The notes beneath the pieces are model-generated. The model saw nothing but the letters and a program-made list of their open reading frames with translations. It was not told the DNA's origin and did not search any database. The translations under genes and the position numbers were made by a program. Shown here piece by piece: positions 15,350 through 24,824 of a stretch of 54,772 nt of DNA. The DNA comes from an uncultured Burkholderiales bacterium (GTDB lineage: Bacteria > Pseudomonadota > Gammaproteobacteria > Burkholderiales > Burkholderiaceae), in the NCBI GenBank assembly GCA_946480465.1, contig CAMLJY010000043.1:1-54772 (forward strand), written 5' to 3'. Numbering within the stretch: position 1 is the stretch's first letter; every line of letters begins with the position of its first letter.

Positions 15350-16711
15350 CTACAGGCCGCGCACCACGTCGATGGCTTCCTCGATGCGCTCCACCGCGTG
15401 CACGGCCAGTCCTTCGATCGGCTTCTTCGGCGCATTCGCCTTGGGCACGACGGCGATCGAGAAGCCGAGCTTGGCCGCTTCCTTCAGGCGCTCTTGCCCC
15501 CGCGGTGCCGGGCGTACTTCGCCCGCCAGTCCGACCTCCCCGAAGGCGATGAATCCGGCCGGCAGGGCCTTGCCCCGCAGGCTGCCCTGGATCGCCAGCA
15601 GCACCGCCAGGTCCGCCGCCGGCTCGCTGATGCGCACGCCGCCCACCGCGTTGACGAAGACGTCCTGGTCCAGGCAATCGACGCCGGCATGGCGATGCAG
15701 CACCGCCAGCAGCATCGCGAGCCGGTCGCGCTCCAGGCCCACCGAGAGCCGCCGCGGCGCCGCGCCGCCGGAATCGACGAGGGCCTGGATCTCGACCAGC
15801 AGCGGCCGCGTGCCCTCCAGCGTGACGAGGACGCAGGAGCCGGGCACCGGCTGGCCGTGCGTGGACAGGAAGATGGCGCTGGGGTTGCTCACGCCCTTCA
15901 GCCCGCGCTCGGTCATCGCGAAGACGCCGATCTCGTTGACCGCGCCGAAGCGGTTCTTGATGGCCCGCACCAGCCGGTAGCTGGAGTGGGTGTCGCCCTC
16001 GAAGTACAGCACCGTGTCGACGATGTGCTCCAGCACGCGCGGTCCCGCCAGCGCGCCCTCCTTCGTGACGTGGCCCACCAGCACGATGGCGCAGCCGCTG
16101 GCCTTGGCGGTGCGGGTCAGCTGCGCCGCGCACTCGCGCACCTGGGCCACCGAACCGGGGGCGCTGGTGAGCTGGTCGGAGTACAGCGTCTGGATCGAAT
16201 CGATGACGCAGAAGGCCGGCTCTTCGGTGGCCAGCGCGGCCTGGATCTTCTCGAGCTGGATCTCCGCCAGCACGCGCAGCTGCGTGCCGGCCAGGCCGAG
16301 CCGCCGCGCGCGCAAGGCCACCTGCGCACCGGATTCCTCGCCGGTCACGTACAGCACCTTGATCTGTTCGCTCAGCGACTCGGCCGCCTGCAGCAGCAGC
16401 GTCGACTTGCCGATGCCGGGATCACCGCCGATCAGCACGACGCCACCTTCGACGATGCCGCCGCCGAGCACCCGGTCCAGCTCGGGCTGGCCGGTAGGCG
16501 TGCGTTCGACCTCCGCCGCCTCGATCTCGGACAGCATGGCCACCGGCTGCGACTTCGCCAGCGACTGGTAGCGGTGCCTCGTACCACCGGCGGACTCGGC
16601 GACCGTCTCTTCCAGCGTGTTCCATTCGCCGCAATGCGGGCACTTGCCCAGCCACTTCGGGCTGGTACCGCCGCAGGCGGAACAGGTGTACTGCGTCTTG
16701 GGCTTGCTCAT
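15350..16711 (-). CDS. radA: DNA repair protein RadA
   Basis: RadA is a RecA-family ATPase that drives branch migration of recombination intermediates. The 453-residue protein has the N-terminal zinc finger (Cys10, Cys13, Cys24, Cys27), a Walker A GGDPGIGKST (95-104), Walker B FCVIDSIQTL, the RadA-specific KNRFG motif, and a C-terminal Lon-protease-like domain without the catalytic Ser-Lys dyad (FIAFGEVGLAGEVRP). Length is standard. The ATG at 16711 is supported by the zinc finger immediately following. The radA–alr–lplT neighbourhood is common in Burkholderiales. Confidence 0.96.
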   Translation of the reverse strand: MSKPKTQYTCSACGGTSPKWLGKCPHCGEWNTLEETVAESAGGTRHRYQSLAKSQPVAMLSEIEAAEVERTPTGQPELDRVLGGGIVEGGVVLIGGDPGIGKSTLLLQAAESLSEQIKVLYVTGEESGAQVALRARRLGLAGTQLRVLAEIQLEKIQAALATEEPAFCVIDSIQTLYSDQLTSAPGSVAQVRECAAQLTRTAKASGCAIVLVGHVTKEGALAGPRVLEHIVDTVLYFEGDTHSSYRLVRAIKNRFGAVNEIGVFAMTERGLKGVSNPSAIFLSTHGQPVPGSCVLVTLEGTRPLLVEIQALVDSGGAAPRRLSVGLERDRLAMLLAVLHRHAGVDCLDQDVFVNAVGGVRISEPAADLAVLLAIQGSLRGKALPAGFIAFGEVGLAGEVRPAPRGQERLKEAAKLGFSIAVVPKANAPKKPIEGLAVHAVERIEEAIDVVRGL

Positions 16712-16793
16712 CGGACCGGGCACTGTAGCGGCCCGGCGCGGCGGTGGCGGCCGGCCGGTCACGCCGGCGATGGACGATGCGCCGCCTGGCCGC

Positions 16794-17225
16794 TCACTTC
16801 GAGAGCTTGACGACCACCGGCTTGCCGTCGACCGGCACCTGCGTCGTCTCCCAGGTCGGGGCGCTGAAGGCCGGCGGCTTGCCGGACGCGCCGTAGGGCT
16901 CGCTGGGGATGCCGAAGGCGTTGGTGTCGAGCTTGCCGTTGCCGTTGATGTCCTGGAACAGGCGGATGGCCACCACCCCGGTGCGCAAGCCACAGAGCTG
17001 GAAACCGACGGTCTCGCCGTCGGCCCCGACCTGCAGCGTGGCGACGGCGGTCTTGCCGTAGTCGTCGGCGGCGTCGAAGGCGCGCACGAACAGCTTGCCC
17101 TGCTCGGGGCGCACGTTCTGCACTTCCACCGGGGTGCAGGTGGTGGCCGGGGCCTGGGCGTGTGCGGCGGCGGCAGCGAACGCCAGGCTGGCGGCGATCA
17201 CGAGGCGGGAGGCGGGGAAGGTCAT
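16794..17225 (-). CDS. DUF2141 domain secreted protein
   Basis: The 143-residue protein has a cleavable signal peptide (about 1-23, hydrophobic core VIAASLAFAAAAA, cleavage near AHA-QA). A DUF2141 domain follows, marked by AIRLFQDINGNGKLDTN and FGIPSEPYGAS; the DxNGNGKLD segment resembles a calcium-binding loop. Function of the family is unknown. Two Cys residues in the mature part could pair. It lies between alr and radA, 137 bp from alr, so it may have its own promoter. Confidence 0.85.
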   Translation of the reverse strand: MTFPASRLVIAASLAFAAAAAHAQAPATTCTPVEVQNVRPEQGKLFVRAFDAADDYGKTAVATLQVGADGETVGFQLCGLRTGVVAIRLFQDINGNGKLDTNAFGIPSEPYGASGKPPAFSAPTWETTQVPVDGKPVVVKLSK

Positions 17226-17362
17226 GGCGCGGATGCGTGGCGAGTAGTGATGCCTCCCACTCTAGGAACCGGCCCCGCCGTCCGACAGCGGCGAGCGACG
17301 AGGCGCCGCCACGTGTCGCGAAGCGGCGCCTCCCGTTCGCGAGATGCCCCTGACGCAGGCGT

Positions 17363-18448
17363 TCAGGCCACCACGGTGGGCACCCGCTGCGCCAGCGCAC
17401 ACATGATCTCGTAGCCGATGGTGCCGGCGGCCGCGGCGATCTCGTCGATCGGCAGCACCGCGCCGTTCGGGCCCCGGCCCCACAGCGTGACCTCGCTGCC
17501 GAGCCCGGCCTGCGGCACCGGCGCCAGGTCGACGGTGATCATGTCCATCGACACGCGGCCCACGGTGCGGCAGCGCACGCCATCGACCAGGATCGGCGTG
17601 CCGCTGCCGGCCAGGCGTGGGTAGCCATCGGCATAACCACAGGCGACGACGCCGATGCGCATCGGCACCTCGGCGGTGAAGCGGCTGCCGTAGCCAACGG
17701 TGTCGCCCGGCTGCAGTTGCTGCAGCCCGATCAGCTTCGCGCGCAGCGTCATCGTCGGCTGCAGGTCCCAGTGGGCGATGTCGTGCTCGGGGAAGTCGGG
17801 CGCGCTGCCGTAGCTCAGGATGCCGGCGCGCACCCAGTCGGTCTTCAGGCCGGGGTGGCGCAGGATGGCGGCGCTGTTGCTCAAGGACCGCTCGCCGGGC
17901 AGGTCGCGCGTGGTTTCGTCGAACACCGCCACCGCATGGTCCACGCCGCGCGGGCCGTCGGCATCGGCGAAGTGGGTCATCAGCGAGATCTCGTCGACCT
18001 GGGGCAGCGCGTTCAGCCGGGTCCACGCGGTGCGGTAGGCCGAGGGCGCGAAGCCCAGGCGGTTCATGCCGCTGTTCATCTTCAGGAACACGCGGTGCGG
18101 CTGGTGCGTCTTGTGGGCGGCGAGCCAGTCGATCTGCTCGTCGCAGTGCACCGCGTGCCACAGGTTCAGGCGCGAGCACAGCTCCAGGTCGCGCGGCTCG
18201 AACACGCCTTCCAGCAGCAGGATGGGACCGCGCCAGCCCAGCGCGCGCACGCGCTCGGCCTCGGCCAGGTCGAGCAGCGCGATGCCGTCGGCACCGCGCA
18301 GGCCTTCGTACACCCGCTCGATGCCGTGGCCGTAGGCGTTGGCCTTGACGACCGCCCAGAGCTTGGCGTCAGGCACCGACGCGCGCGCGCGCGCGAGGTT
18401 GTGGGCCACCGCGTCGGGGTGGATCAGGGCTTCGATGGGACGTGGCAC
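17363..18448 (-). CDS. alr: Alanine racemase
   Basis: Alr makes D-alanine for peptidoglycan. From the GTG at 18448 the protein has 361 residues. It has Lys35 in [11 protein letters not shown] as the PLP lysine, the [10 protein letters not shown] segment holding the catalytic Tyr (about 245), and the C-terminal beta-domain with [10 protein letters not shown] and [12 protein letters not shown] is preferred over an ATG at 18511 because family members begin right at PRPIEALIH and the extra 21 residues are low complexity. It is divergent from lplT with 161 bp between. Confidence 0.94.
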   Translation of the reverse strand: MPRPIEALIHPDAVAHNLARARASVPDAKLWAVVKANAYGHGIERVYEGLRGADGIALLDLAEAERVRALGWRGPILLLEGVFEPRDLELCSRLNLWHAVHCDEQIDWLAAHKTHQPHRVFLKMNSGMNRLGFAPSAYRTAWTRLNALPQVDEISLMTHFADADGPRGVDHAVAVFDETTRDLPGERSLSNSAAILRHPGLKTDWVRAGILSYGSAPDFPEHDIAHWDLQPTMTLRAKLIGLQQLQPGDTVGYGSRFTAEVPMRIGVVACGYADGYPRLAGSGTPILVDGVRCRTVGRVSMDMITVDLAPVPQAGLGSEVTLWGRGPNGAVLPIDEIAAAAGTIGYEIMCALAQRVPTVVA

Positions 18449-18521
18449 GACAGGCTTTCTGGGCAGGGACAGGGGTCGCCGCGCGGTGGCGGCGTGGCGG
18501 AATTCTGCCAAGGGCGCGTGC

Positions 18522-18527
18522 TATAAC
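18522..18527 (+). promoter_or_regulatory. Candidate -10 element for lplT
   Basis: TATAAC at 18522-18527 lies 82 bp upstream of the lplT ATG in the alr/lplT divergent gap. The upstream -35 region is weak (ATTCTG-like). Confidence 0.4.
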
Positions 18528-18609
18528 CGCCGGCCGGCTGAGGGGACGACCTGCCGCGCCAGACGACAAACGAGGCAGTGTTGAGCGTGCGGAAGACCAG
18601 ACAGAGCGA

Positions 18610-19887
18610 ATGAAAAAGGGCTTCCACACCATCATGTCGGCGCAGTTCTTCAGCTCGCTGGCCGACAACGCCTTGCTCGTCGCCGCGATCGAACTGCTCC
18701 GCAGCACCCAGGCCCCGGCCTGGCAGATCCCCGCGCTGACGCCGATGTTCGCGCTGTTCTACGTGATCCTCGCGCCCTTTGTCGGCGCCTTCGCCGATGC
18801 GGTGCCCAAGGGCAAGGTGATGCTGGTGTCGAACGGCATCAAGATCGCGGGCTGCCTGATGATGCTCTTCGGCGGCCACCCGCTGCTGGCCTATGCGGTG
18901 GTGGGCCTGGGCGCGGCGGCCTACTCGCCGGCCAAGTACGGCATCCTCACCGAGCTGCTGCCGCCCTCGCAGCTGGTCAAGGCCAACGGCTGGATCGAGG
19001 GGCTGACGATCGCGTCGATCATCCTCGGCATCCTGCTCGGTGGCCAGCTGGTGGGCCCGCGCATCGCGCCGATGCTGCTGGGCTTCGACCTGCCGATGCT
19101 CACCACCGGCATCGACACCGCACCCGAGGCCGCCATCTCGACCATGGTGCTGCTGTACATCGTGGCCGCCGTCTTCAACCTCTACATCCCGCGCACCGAG
19201 GCGCCGCTGCAGCCGCTGTCGTCCAACCCGGGCGAGCTGGTGCGTGATTTCTCGCAGTGCAACGCCCGCCTGTGGGGCGACAAGCTGGGCCAGATCTCGC
19301 TCGCGACGACGACGATGTTCTGGGGCGTGGGCGGCAACCTGCGCATCATCGTCTTCCCCTGGGCCGCGGCGGCGCTGGGCTACACGACGACGCAGGCCTC
19401 GTCGCTGGCCGGGGTGGTCTCCGTGGGGGTGGCGGTGGGCGCGGTGGTGGCCTCGATGCGCATGCGGCTGGACCGGGCGACGGCGGTGATCCCGCTGGGC
19501 GTGGTGATGGGCGTGCTGGTGATCGGCCTGAACGTGATCCGCGACGTCTGGGTCGCCGTGCCCTTCCTGATGCTGCTGGGTGCCGCCGGCGGTTTCCTCG
19601 TCGTGCCGATGAACGCGCTGCTGCAGCACCGCGGCCACAACCTGATGGGCGCGGGCCGCTCGATCGCGGTGCAGAACTTCAACGAGCAGGCGTGCATCCT
19701 CGGGCTGGGCGCCTTCTACACCGGCATGGTCAAGCTGGGGCTGTCGGCCTTCACCGCCATCGCCGTGTTCGGCCTGGTCGTCGCGGGCACGATGGCGCTG
19801 ATCGGCCGCTGGCACAAGCGCAACTGCGTGACGCACCGCGACGAGGTCGAGCGCCTGCTGGCCATCGCCCGCAGCGACAAGCACTGA
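18610..19887 (+). CDS. lplT: Lysophospholipid transporter LplT (MFS)
   Basis: LplT flips lysophospholipids across the inner membrane for re-acylation. The 425-residue protein starts MKKGFHTIMSAQFFSSLADNALL, the signature of the family, and has about twelve transmembrane helices. YSPAKYGILTELLPP and NGWIEGLTI lie in the expected loop after helix 5, and HNLMGAGRSIAVQNFNEQ in the C-half. Here it stands alone, without a fused acyltransferase (aas). The EamA transporter gene starts on the last base of its stop (TGATG), so the two are co-translated. Confidence 0.93.
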   Translation: MKKGFHTIMSAQFFSSLADNALLVAAIELLRSTQAPAWQIPALTPMFALFYVILAPFVGAFADAVPKGKVMLVSNGIKIAGCLMMLFGGHPLLAYAVVGLGAAAYSPAKYGILTELLPPSQLVKANGWIEGLTIASIILGILLGGQLVGPRIAPMLLGFDLPMLTTGIDTAPEAAISTMVLLYIVAAVFNLYIPRTEAPLQPLSSNPGELVRDFSQCNARLWGDKLGQISLATTTMFWGVGGNLRIIVFPWAAAALGYTTTQASSLAGVVSVGVAVGAVVASMRMRLDRATAVIPLGVVMGVLVIGLNVIRDVWVAVPFLMLLGAAGGFLVVPMNALLQHRGHNLMGAGRSIAVQNFNEQACILGLGAFYTGMVKLGLSAFTAIAVFGLVVAGTMALIGRWHKRNCVTHRDEVERLLAIARSDKH

Positions 19888-20780
19888 TGCACCCGGGCGC
19901 CGGCGCGCACGCGCACGAGCAGCGCGGACTGGCGGCTTTGGCGCTGGTCTTCAACGCCTTCACGTGGGGCGTCTCGTGGTGGCCGTTCCGCCAGCTCGAG
20001 GGCGCCGGACTGCACCCGCTTTGGCTGACGGCGATCACCTTCACCGTGGCGGTCATCGGGCTGCTGCTCGCCCGGCCGGCGGCCCTGGGCGAGGTGCTGC
20101 GCACGCCGGTGCTGTGGGTGCTGGCCGCCGCCGCGGGCACGACGAACGCCTGCTTCAACTGGGGCGTGACGGTCGGCGACGTGGTGCGCGTGGTGCTGCT
20201 CTTCTACCTGATGCCGCTGTGGGCGGTGCTGCTGGCGCGGCCGCTGCTGGGCGAACGCATCCGCCCCGCGGCCCTGCTGCGCATCGCGCTGGCGCTGGCC
20301 GGCGCCGTGATCGTGCTGTGGCCTGCGGGCGGTGCGCTGGCGCTGCGCCTGACGCTGCCGGACGTGCTGGGCCTGGTCGGCGGCTTCAGCTTCGCGCTGA
20401 ACAACGTGATGCTGCGCCGCGAGGCCAGACGCAGCGAGCCGGCGCGCGCGCTGGCGATGTTCGCGGGCGGGGCGCTGATGGCACTGGCCTTCGCGCTGGC
20501 GCAACCGGCCGGCGGCGCCGTGCCCCTGCCGCCGGCGCCGGCCTTCGGCTGGATGGCGGGCACGGTGGCGCTGGCAGCGCTGTTCATCGCATCGAACCTG
20601 GCGCTGCAGTTCGGCGCGGCGAGGCTGCCGGCGCAGGTGACGGCGGTGATCATGCTGACCGAGGTGGTGTTCGCCAGCGGCTCGGCCCTGGCGCTGGGCG
20701 CAGGCGTGCTGGACGGCCGCACCGCGCTGGGCGGCGCGCTGATCCTCGGCGCGGCGGCGCTGGCGGCCTTGCGCCGCTGA
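19887..20780 (+). CDS. EamA/DMT family transporter
   Basis: The 297-residue protein has ten predicted transmembrane segments in two EamA repeats of five (first beginning LAALALVFNAFTWGVSW, second beginning LPDVLGLVGGFSFALNNVML). Members export or import small metabolites, often amino acids or nucleosides; the substrate cannot be told from sequence. His/Ala-rich N-terminal residues precede the first helix. It is translationally coupled to lplT, though no functional link is known. Confidence 0.9.
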   Translation: MHPGAGAHAHEQRGLAALALVFNAFTWGVSWWPFRQLEGAGLHPLWLTAITFTVAVIGLLLARPAALGEVLRTPVLWVLAAAAGTTNACFNWGVTVGDVVRVVLLFYLMPLWAVLLARPLLGERIRPAALLRIALALAGAVIVLWPAGGALALRLTLPDVLGLVGGFSFALNNVMLRREARRSEPARALAMFAGGALMALAFALAQPAGGAVPLPPAPAFGWMAGTVALAALFIASNLALQFGAARLPAQVTAVIMLTEVVFASGSALALGAGVLDGRTALGGALILGAAALAALRR

Positions 20781-20856
20781 GGGCTCGGCGCTGACTACAG
20801 CGCCGTCCCGGACGGCGCAGGAGGCCAAGCGGACCGGCGTGAAGCCGCAGCGGGAA

Positions 20857-21780
20857 CTACTCGGTCGCCGGCACCGGCAGCTCGGGGCCGCGGGTCAGGC
20901 CCTGTCCGATGAGCCAGCGGTCCAGCTGCTCGAAGTCCAAGGGCTTGCCGAGGTGGATGTCCGCCCCGGCCAGGGTGCTGCGCACGCGGTCGACCGGCTC
21001 GTGGAAAGCCGACACCACCGCCAGCTGCGGCGGCCGCCCCCCCGGGTGCACGTGCCGGTGCTTGATCTGCTGGCACAACGCCAGCCCGTCGAGGTCGCTG
21101 TGCGGCCCCAGGTCGACGTCGAGGAAGACGAAGCCGAACACGTTCGTGGACAGCAGTTCCAGCGCCCGGCCGCTGTGGTGCGCCCATTCGGTGGCGAGGC
21201 CGTAGCGCTGCAGCTGCCGGTCGAGGAAATGCAGCGCCAGCTCGCTGTCGTCCACCAGCAGCGCGCGCTTCAGCGGCTGCGGGCGCAGCGCGGCCTCGCG
21301 GCGCTGGCGCGAGGCCTCGGCGGCGGCGCGGCGCTCCTCCGGGCTGCGGCTGCGCTCCTCGTCGGCGGCGCGGCGGGCCGGCGCGGGAATCGCCTTGCCG
21401 ATCGTCGTCGGGCGCAGGTGCGCGTGGCTGGGCGACATCAGCGGCAGCGGCCCGCTGCCGGGGTTGTCGCGCAGCGCCACCAGGGTGTCCAGCTCGCGCA
21501 GCACGTGCACCGGGTCGATCGGCCGCATCATCCAGCTGGCCGCGCCCTCCGGGCCCTGGGCGCCGACGAACACCGCATCGGGGATGCGGCCCAGTGCCTG
21601 CAGCAGCTCAGGCACGCCGGACTGGTCGGCATCGGCGACGACGAAACGCGCCTCGTCGACGTCCAGCACGTGCACGTATTGCGGGTTTCGCCGCACCGCC
21701 AGCCTGAAATAGGACGCCAGCGCATTGCGTTCGAAGGCACTGAAGCCCAGCAATGCCACTGGAATCGGAACGGAGCTCAC
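20857..21780 (-). CDS. Response regulator with N-terminal unknown domain
   Basis: From a GTG at 21780 the product has 307 residues. Residues about 1-110 form a receiver-like unknown domain (PIPVALLGFSAFERNALASYF, DEARFVVADAD, MMRPIDPVHVLREL). A charged Arg/Glu/Ala linker rich in SPEERRAAAEASRQ follows. The C-terminal receiver (about 175-300) has the acidic pocket LLVDDSE, the phospho-acceptor Asp in FVFLDVDLG and a LGKPLD lysine. No output DNA-binding domain exists. The frame stays open to 21933, where it would touch the glutathione peroxidase start; GTG is preferred as the first residues beyond it look non-coding. Confidence 0.78.
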   Translation of the reverse strand: MSSVPIPVALLGFSAFERNALASYFRLAVRRNPQYVHVLDVDEARFVVADADQSGVPELLQALGRIPDAVFVGAQGPEGAASWMMRPIDPVHVLRELDTLVALRDNPGSGPLPLMSPSHAHLRPTTIGKAIPAPARRAADEERSRSPEERRAAAEASRQRREAALRPQPLKRALLVDDSELALHFLDRQLQRYGLATEWAHHSGRALELLSTNVFGFVFLDVDLGPHSDLDGLALCQQIKHRHVHPGGRPPQLAVVSAFHEPVDRVRSTLAGADIHLGKPLDFEQLDRWLIGQGLTRGPELPVPATE

Positions 21781-21932
21781 GAACGAAGGTGCGAAGAAAG
21801 GGAACGGAGGGTGGACTCGGAAGGGGCCCGCATCCTCCGCGGCCGCTGCTCCCGCGTCAACAGAAGTCAGTGACGTGCCGGGGATAACATGCCGCAGCCA
21901 TGTCGGCTGGCCTTGCGCGGAGTGTGTCAGCA

Positions 21933-22424
21933 ATGTCTGAACAAAGCATCGGTGATTTTGACGCTCGCACGATCGACGGCAAGACCGTCAAGCTCTCCGC
22001 CTACAAGGGCAAGGTGCTGCTGATCGTGAACACGGCCAGCGCCTGCGGCTTCACGCCGCAGTTCGGCGGGCTGGAAAAACTGTGGGAGCGCTACAAGGAC
22101 CAGGGCCTGGTCGTGCTCGGTTTTCCCAGCAACGAGTTCGGCGGCCAGGATCCGGGCAGCAACGACGAGATCGCGTCCTTCTGCCAGGTGAACTACGGCG
22201 TCAGCTTCCCGATGATGGCCAAGATCGAGGTCAACGGCCGCGGCGCCCACCCGCTGTACCAGTGGCTGACCAAGGAGGCGCCGGGCTTCCTCGGCACGCA
22301 GGCGATCAAGTGGAACTTCACCAAGTTCCTGGTCGGCCGCGACGGCCGCGTCATCAAGCGCTACGCGCCCCAGGACGCGCCCGAGAAGCTGGCCGGCGAC
22401 ATCGAGGCCGCCCTGGCGGCTTGA
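21933..22424 (+). CDS. Glutathione peroxidase (Cys-type)
   Basis: The 163-residue thiol peroxidase reduces hydroperoxides. The catalytic tetrad is visible: Cys38 in NTASACGFT (Cys, not selenocysteine), Gln72 in [10 protein letters not shown], and Trp127/Asn128 in [10 protein letters not shown]. Bacterial relatives usually take electrons from thioredoxin; the resolving partner is not fixed here. The ATG at 21933 is chosen over 21900 because [11 protein letters not shown] matches the family start. No export signal, so cytoplasmic. Confidence 0.93.
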   Translation: MSEQSIGDFDARTIDGKTVKLSAYKGKVLLIVNTASACGFTPQFGGLEKLWERYKDQGLVVLGFPSNEFGGQDPGSNDEIASFCQVNYGVSFPMMAKIEVNGRGAHPLYQWLTKEAPGFLGTQAIKWNFTKFLVGRDGRVIKRYAPQDAPEKLAGDIEAALAA

Positions 22425-22461
22425 GGTACGGCCGCGCGGCAGACGGTCGCGGCGTGGACCG

Positions 22462-23064
22462 TCACGTCCCGCGCGAGGCCGCCGCGGGCAGCCTCAGCCG
22501 CCGCCGGATGCGCGACAGCGCCACGTTGGTGATGCCGAGGTAGCTGGCGATCTGGTGCAGCGGCAGCCGCCGGGCCAGCTCGGGCTGCGCCGCGATGAAG
22601 GCTTGGTAGCGCTGCTCGGCGCTTTCCATCAGCAGCGTGGCCTCGCGTCGCGCCAGCGTGGCCATGCTGGTGGCCAGCGCGTCCAGCAGCACCGCCTGCA
22701 CGGCGGGATGCCCGACCTGCCATTGCAGCAGCACGGCGTGCGGCAGCTCGACGACGATGCTGTCCTCGACCGCCTCGATCGCAAAGGGTGCCGGCTGGGC
22801 CGCGTGCGACGGCGGCGCGCCGACCCAGTGGCTTTCGGGATGGAAACCGCGGTTGCGCTCGCGGCCCCCGGCATCGGTGAAGCAGCTGCGCAGCAGGCCC
22901 TGCTCGACGAACCAGGCGCGGTCCATCGGTGCGCCGACCGCCTGCAGCAACGCTCCGCGCGCCAGCGGCTGCCGGCGCAGCGACCGCCAGGCTTCGCTCA
23001 AGCGCTCGTCACGGGCGAGCCACTCGAGGAAGTCGGGGCCGCAGGCCAGGCACTCGTCCGTCAT
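22462..23064 (-). CDS. Crp/Fnr family transcriptional regulator
   Basis: The 200-residue protein has a cyclic-nucleotide-binding-like beta-barrel (about 30-130, with a loosely conserved core around WFVEQGLLRSCFTDAGGRE). A dimerisation helix and a compact helix-turn-helix follow (LPLHQIASYLGITNVALSRIRRRL). It lacks the cAMP-contact residues of Crp and the N-terminal Cys cluster of Fnr; two early Cys (CLAC, 5-8) are present. It faces the fatty-acid-hydroxylase gene divergently across 74 bp, so it may control that gene. Confidence 0.85.
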   Translation of the reverse strand: MTDECLACGPDFLEWLARDERLSEAWRSLRRQPLARGALLQAVGAPMDRAWFVEQGLLRSCFTDAGGRERNRGFHPESHWVGAPPSHAAQPAPFAIEAVEDSIVVELPHAVLLQWQVGHPAVQAVLLDALATSMATLARREATLLMESAEQRYQAFIAAQPELARRLPLHQIASYLGITNVALSRIRRRLRLPAAASRGT

Positions 23065-23138
23065 GTTGAACCTCGGTTAATGCGCGCAAGGCCGGCTGCC
23101 GCCAGCATCGCACCGTCCTTGACCGATGGAGCATACCG

Positions 23139-23996
23139 ATGACCCGATGGAACCTGCCGCACCTGCTGCTGCTGGTGGCCCTGGCGCCGACAGCCTGGGC
23201 GGCGCAGGCAGGGGGCTGGCCGCCCGCGCTGGTGCTGGCCGTGGCCACGCTGGCGATGCTGGCCTGGCTGATCGGCGCCGAGCGCTGGTGGCCGCACCGT
23301 GCCGACTGGCGTCCCGGCCCGAGCGACCTGCGCCGGGACGGCGCGTTCCTGGGCGTCAACGCCGTCGTCGACACGGGTGCATCCGTGGTGCTGCACGGGG
23401 CGGCGATCACGCTGGCCGCTGCCGGCGTCGGCAGTGGCTGGGCCGGCGGACTGCCCGCCTGGGTGCAGTGGCCGCTGGCCGTCGCCATCGGCGAACTCGG
23501 GCCGTACTGGCTGCACCGCTGGGCGCACCGCGGCGGCTGGGGCTGGCGCGTGCACGGCGTGCACCACCGGCCCGAGGCGCTGCACGCCAGCAACAACCTG
23601 ACCACGCACCCCATCAACGTCGTCTGGAACCGCCTGTCGCGGGCGCTGCCGTGGCTGCTGCTCGGCTTCGATGCCGAGGTGCTGCTGGCCGCGTCGCTGT
23701 TCATCCAGGCGCAGTCCTTCGCAACCCACGCCAACGTCGCCGGCACGCTGGGCCCCCTGGCGCGGGTGATCGGCAGCGCCGAGGCCCACCGCTGGCACCA
23801 CAGCACCGTGCTGGCCGAGGCCCGCAACTTCAGCACCGCCATCCCGCTGTGGGACCAGCTCTTCGGCACCTGGTACCTGCCGCCGCGGCCCGGGCCGGAG
23901 CGCGTGGGCATCGACGACGCGGGCCACAGCTGGCCGGCCGCGACCGACTGGCGCCGACTGCTGCTGGCCCCGGTGTGCCGGCGCTGCGCGGCCTGA
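23139..23996 (+). CDS. Sterol desaturase/fatty acid hydroxylase family membrane protein
   Basis: The 285-residue integral membrane protein has about four transmembrane helices and the di-iron histidine boxes of the family: HRWAH (126-130), HGVHH (139-143), an HASNN/THP segment, and HRWHH (about 219-223). Such enzymes insert oxygen into, or desaturate, lipid chains or carotenoid-like substrates. The FGTWYLP end after the last box is typical. The substrate is unknown. It stands between two unrelated Crp/Fnr regulators (one divergent, one convergent). Confidence 0.88.
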   Translation: MTRWNLPHLLLLVALAPTAWAAQAGGWPPALVLAVATLAMLAWLIGAERWWPHRADWRPGPSDLRRDGAFLGVNAVVDTGASVVLHGAAITLAAAGVGSGWAGGLPAWVQWPLAVAIGELGPYWLHRWAHRGGWGWRVHGVHHRPEALHASNNLTTHPINVVWNRLSRALPWLLLGFDAEVLLAASLFIQAQSFATHANVAGTLGPLARVIGSAEAHRWHHSTVLAEARNFSTAIPLWDQLFGTWYLPPRPGPERVGIDDAGHSWPAATDWRRLLLAPVCRRCAA

Positions 23997-24042
23997 CCCC
24001 CGCACCACGACGGCAGCGCGCGCGACCTCAGGCCACGCGCGC

Positions 24043-24741
24043 TCAGCCGGCCTCGCGCGGCGGCGAGGCCTGCATCCGCAGGCCACCGTAGACGATCCGC
24101 AACCAGCCCTGCGCCTGCCAGCGCTGCAACCACTGGTTGACCGTCTGGCGCGACAGTCCCGCCAGCGCCGCCAGTTCAGCCTGCGTGGTGCGCACCAGGC
24201 AGGCGCCGTCCTCCTCCGGCGGTCCGGCGCGGCCCGCATCACGCAGTTGCGCCAACGCGATCGACAGGCGCTCGGCCGCAGACTGCAGGCGCGAGGCGTG
24301 CAGCAGGCGCAGCGTGCCATCGTGGCGCTGCGCGAACTCGGCCATCAGCGCACGGCCGAAGCCGGGCAGACGGTCCATCAGGCACTCGTAGGCCGCCGGC
24401 GCGATCACCAGCACCTGGCTGGCGTGCCGCGCCACGGCTTCGTAGCTGCTGGGCCGACCGCCGGCGAGCGCGGCCAGGCCGAACAGGCGCCCCGGCGGCG
24501 CCACCTCGATCGTCGACACCGCGCCGTCAACGGCGCTGAAGCGCAGGTCCATCTCGCCTTCGACCACGCCGTACAGCCCACGGGCCGCCGAGCCCTGGAC
24601 GAACAGCGTGGCCCCGGCGGCGAGGCGCCGCACGCGGCAGTGCCGCGCCGCTTCGGCGAGCGCAGGCGCATCGGCCGGCAGCGGCAGCGCCGGGAAGTTG
24701 TGGCCGATCAGCCGGCGCAGCGCGGCCACTGGCGAGCTCAT
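24043..24741 (-). CDS. Crp/Fnr family transcriptional regulator
   Basis: The 232-residue regulator (from MSSPVAALRR) has a cNMP-binding barrel (VRRLAAGATLFVQGSAARGLYGVVEGEMDL), a Leu-rich dimer helix, and an H-T-H with TTQAELAALAGLSRQTVNQWLQRWQ. The ARHASQVLVI strand occupies the ligand pocket region without the classic cAMP RS pair. A longer reading from 24780 adds 13 residues and is less likely. It is divergent from the DUF2332 gene (84 bp) and convergent with the hydroxylase gene. Confidence 0.88.
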   Translation of the reverse strand: MSSPVAALRRLIGHNFPALPLPADAPALAEAARHCRVRRLAAGATLFVQGSAARGLYGVVEGEMDLRFSAVDGAVSTIEVAPPGRLFGLAALAGGRPSSYEAVARHASQVLVIAPAAYECLMDRLPGFGRALMAEFAQRHDGTLRLLHASRLQSAAERLSIALAQLRDAGRAGPPEEDGACLVRTTQAELAALAGLSRQTVNQWLQRWQAQGWLRIVYGGLRMQASPPREAG

Positions 24742-24824
24742 TCGGAGGATTGTCGGATGCCCGACAAAGCCCGCACCCACACGGCGCTAGGCTGTCATGC
24801 ACGATCCGAACCCGGAGCCTTCGC

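Noticed and set aside
14654..16810. A 718-codon plus-strand open frame opposite radA and the metallophosphoesterase gene
   Set aside because: It is an antisense frame kept open by high GC. Its protein is Arg/Ala/Gly rich without domain text, while the minus strand encodes intact RadA.
17162..17353. Small plus-strand ORF in the alr/DUF2141 gap
   Set aside because: Arg-rich antisense to the DUF2141 signal peptide, with no ribosome binding site.
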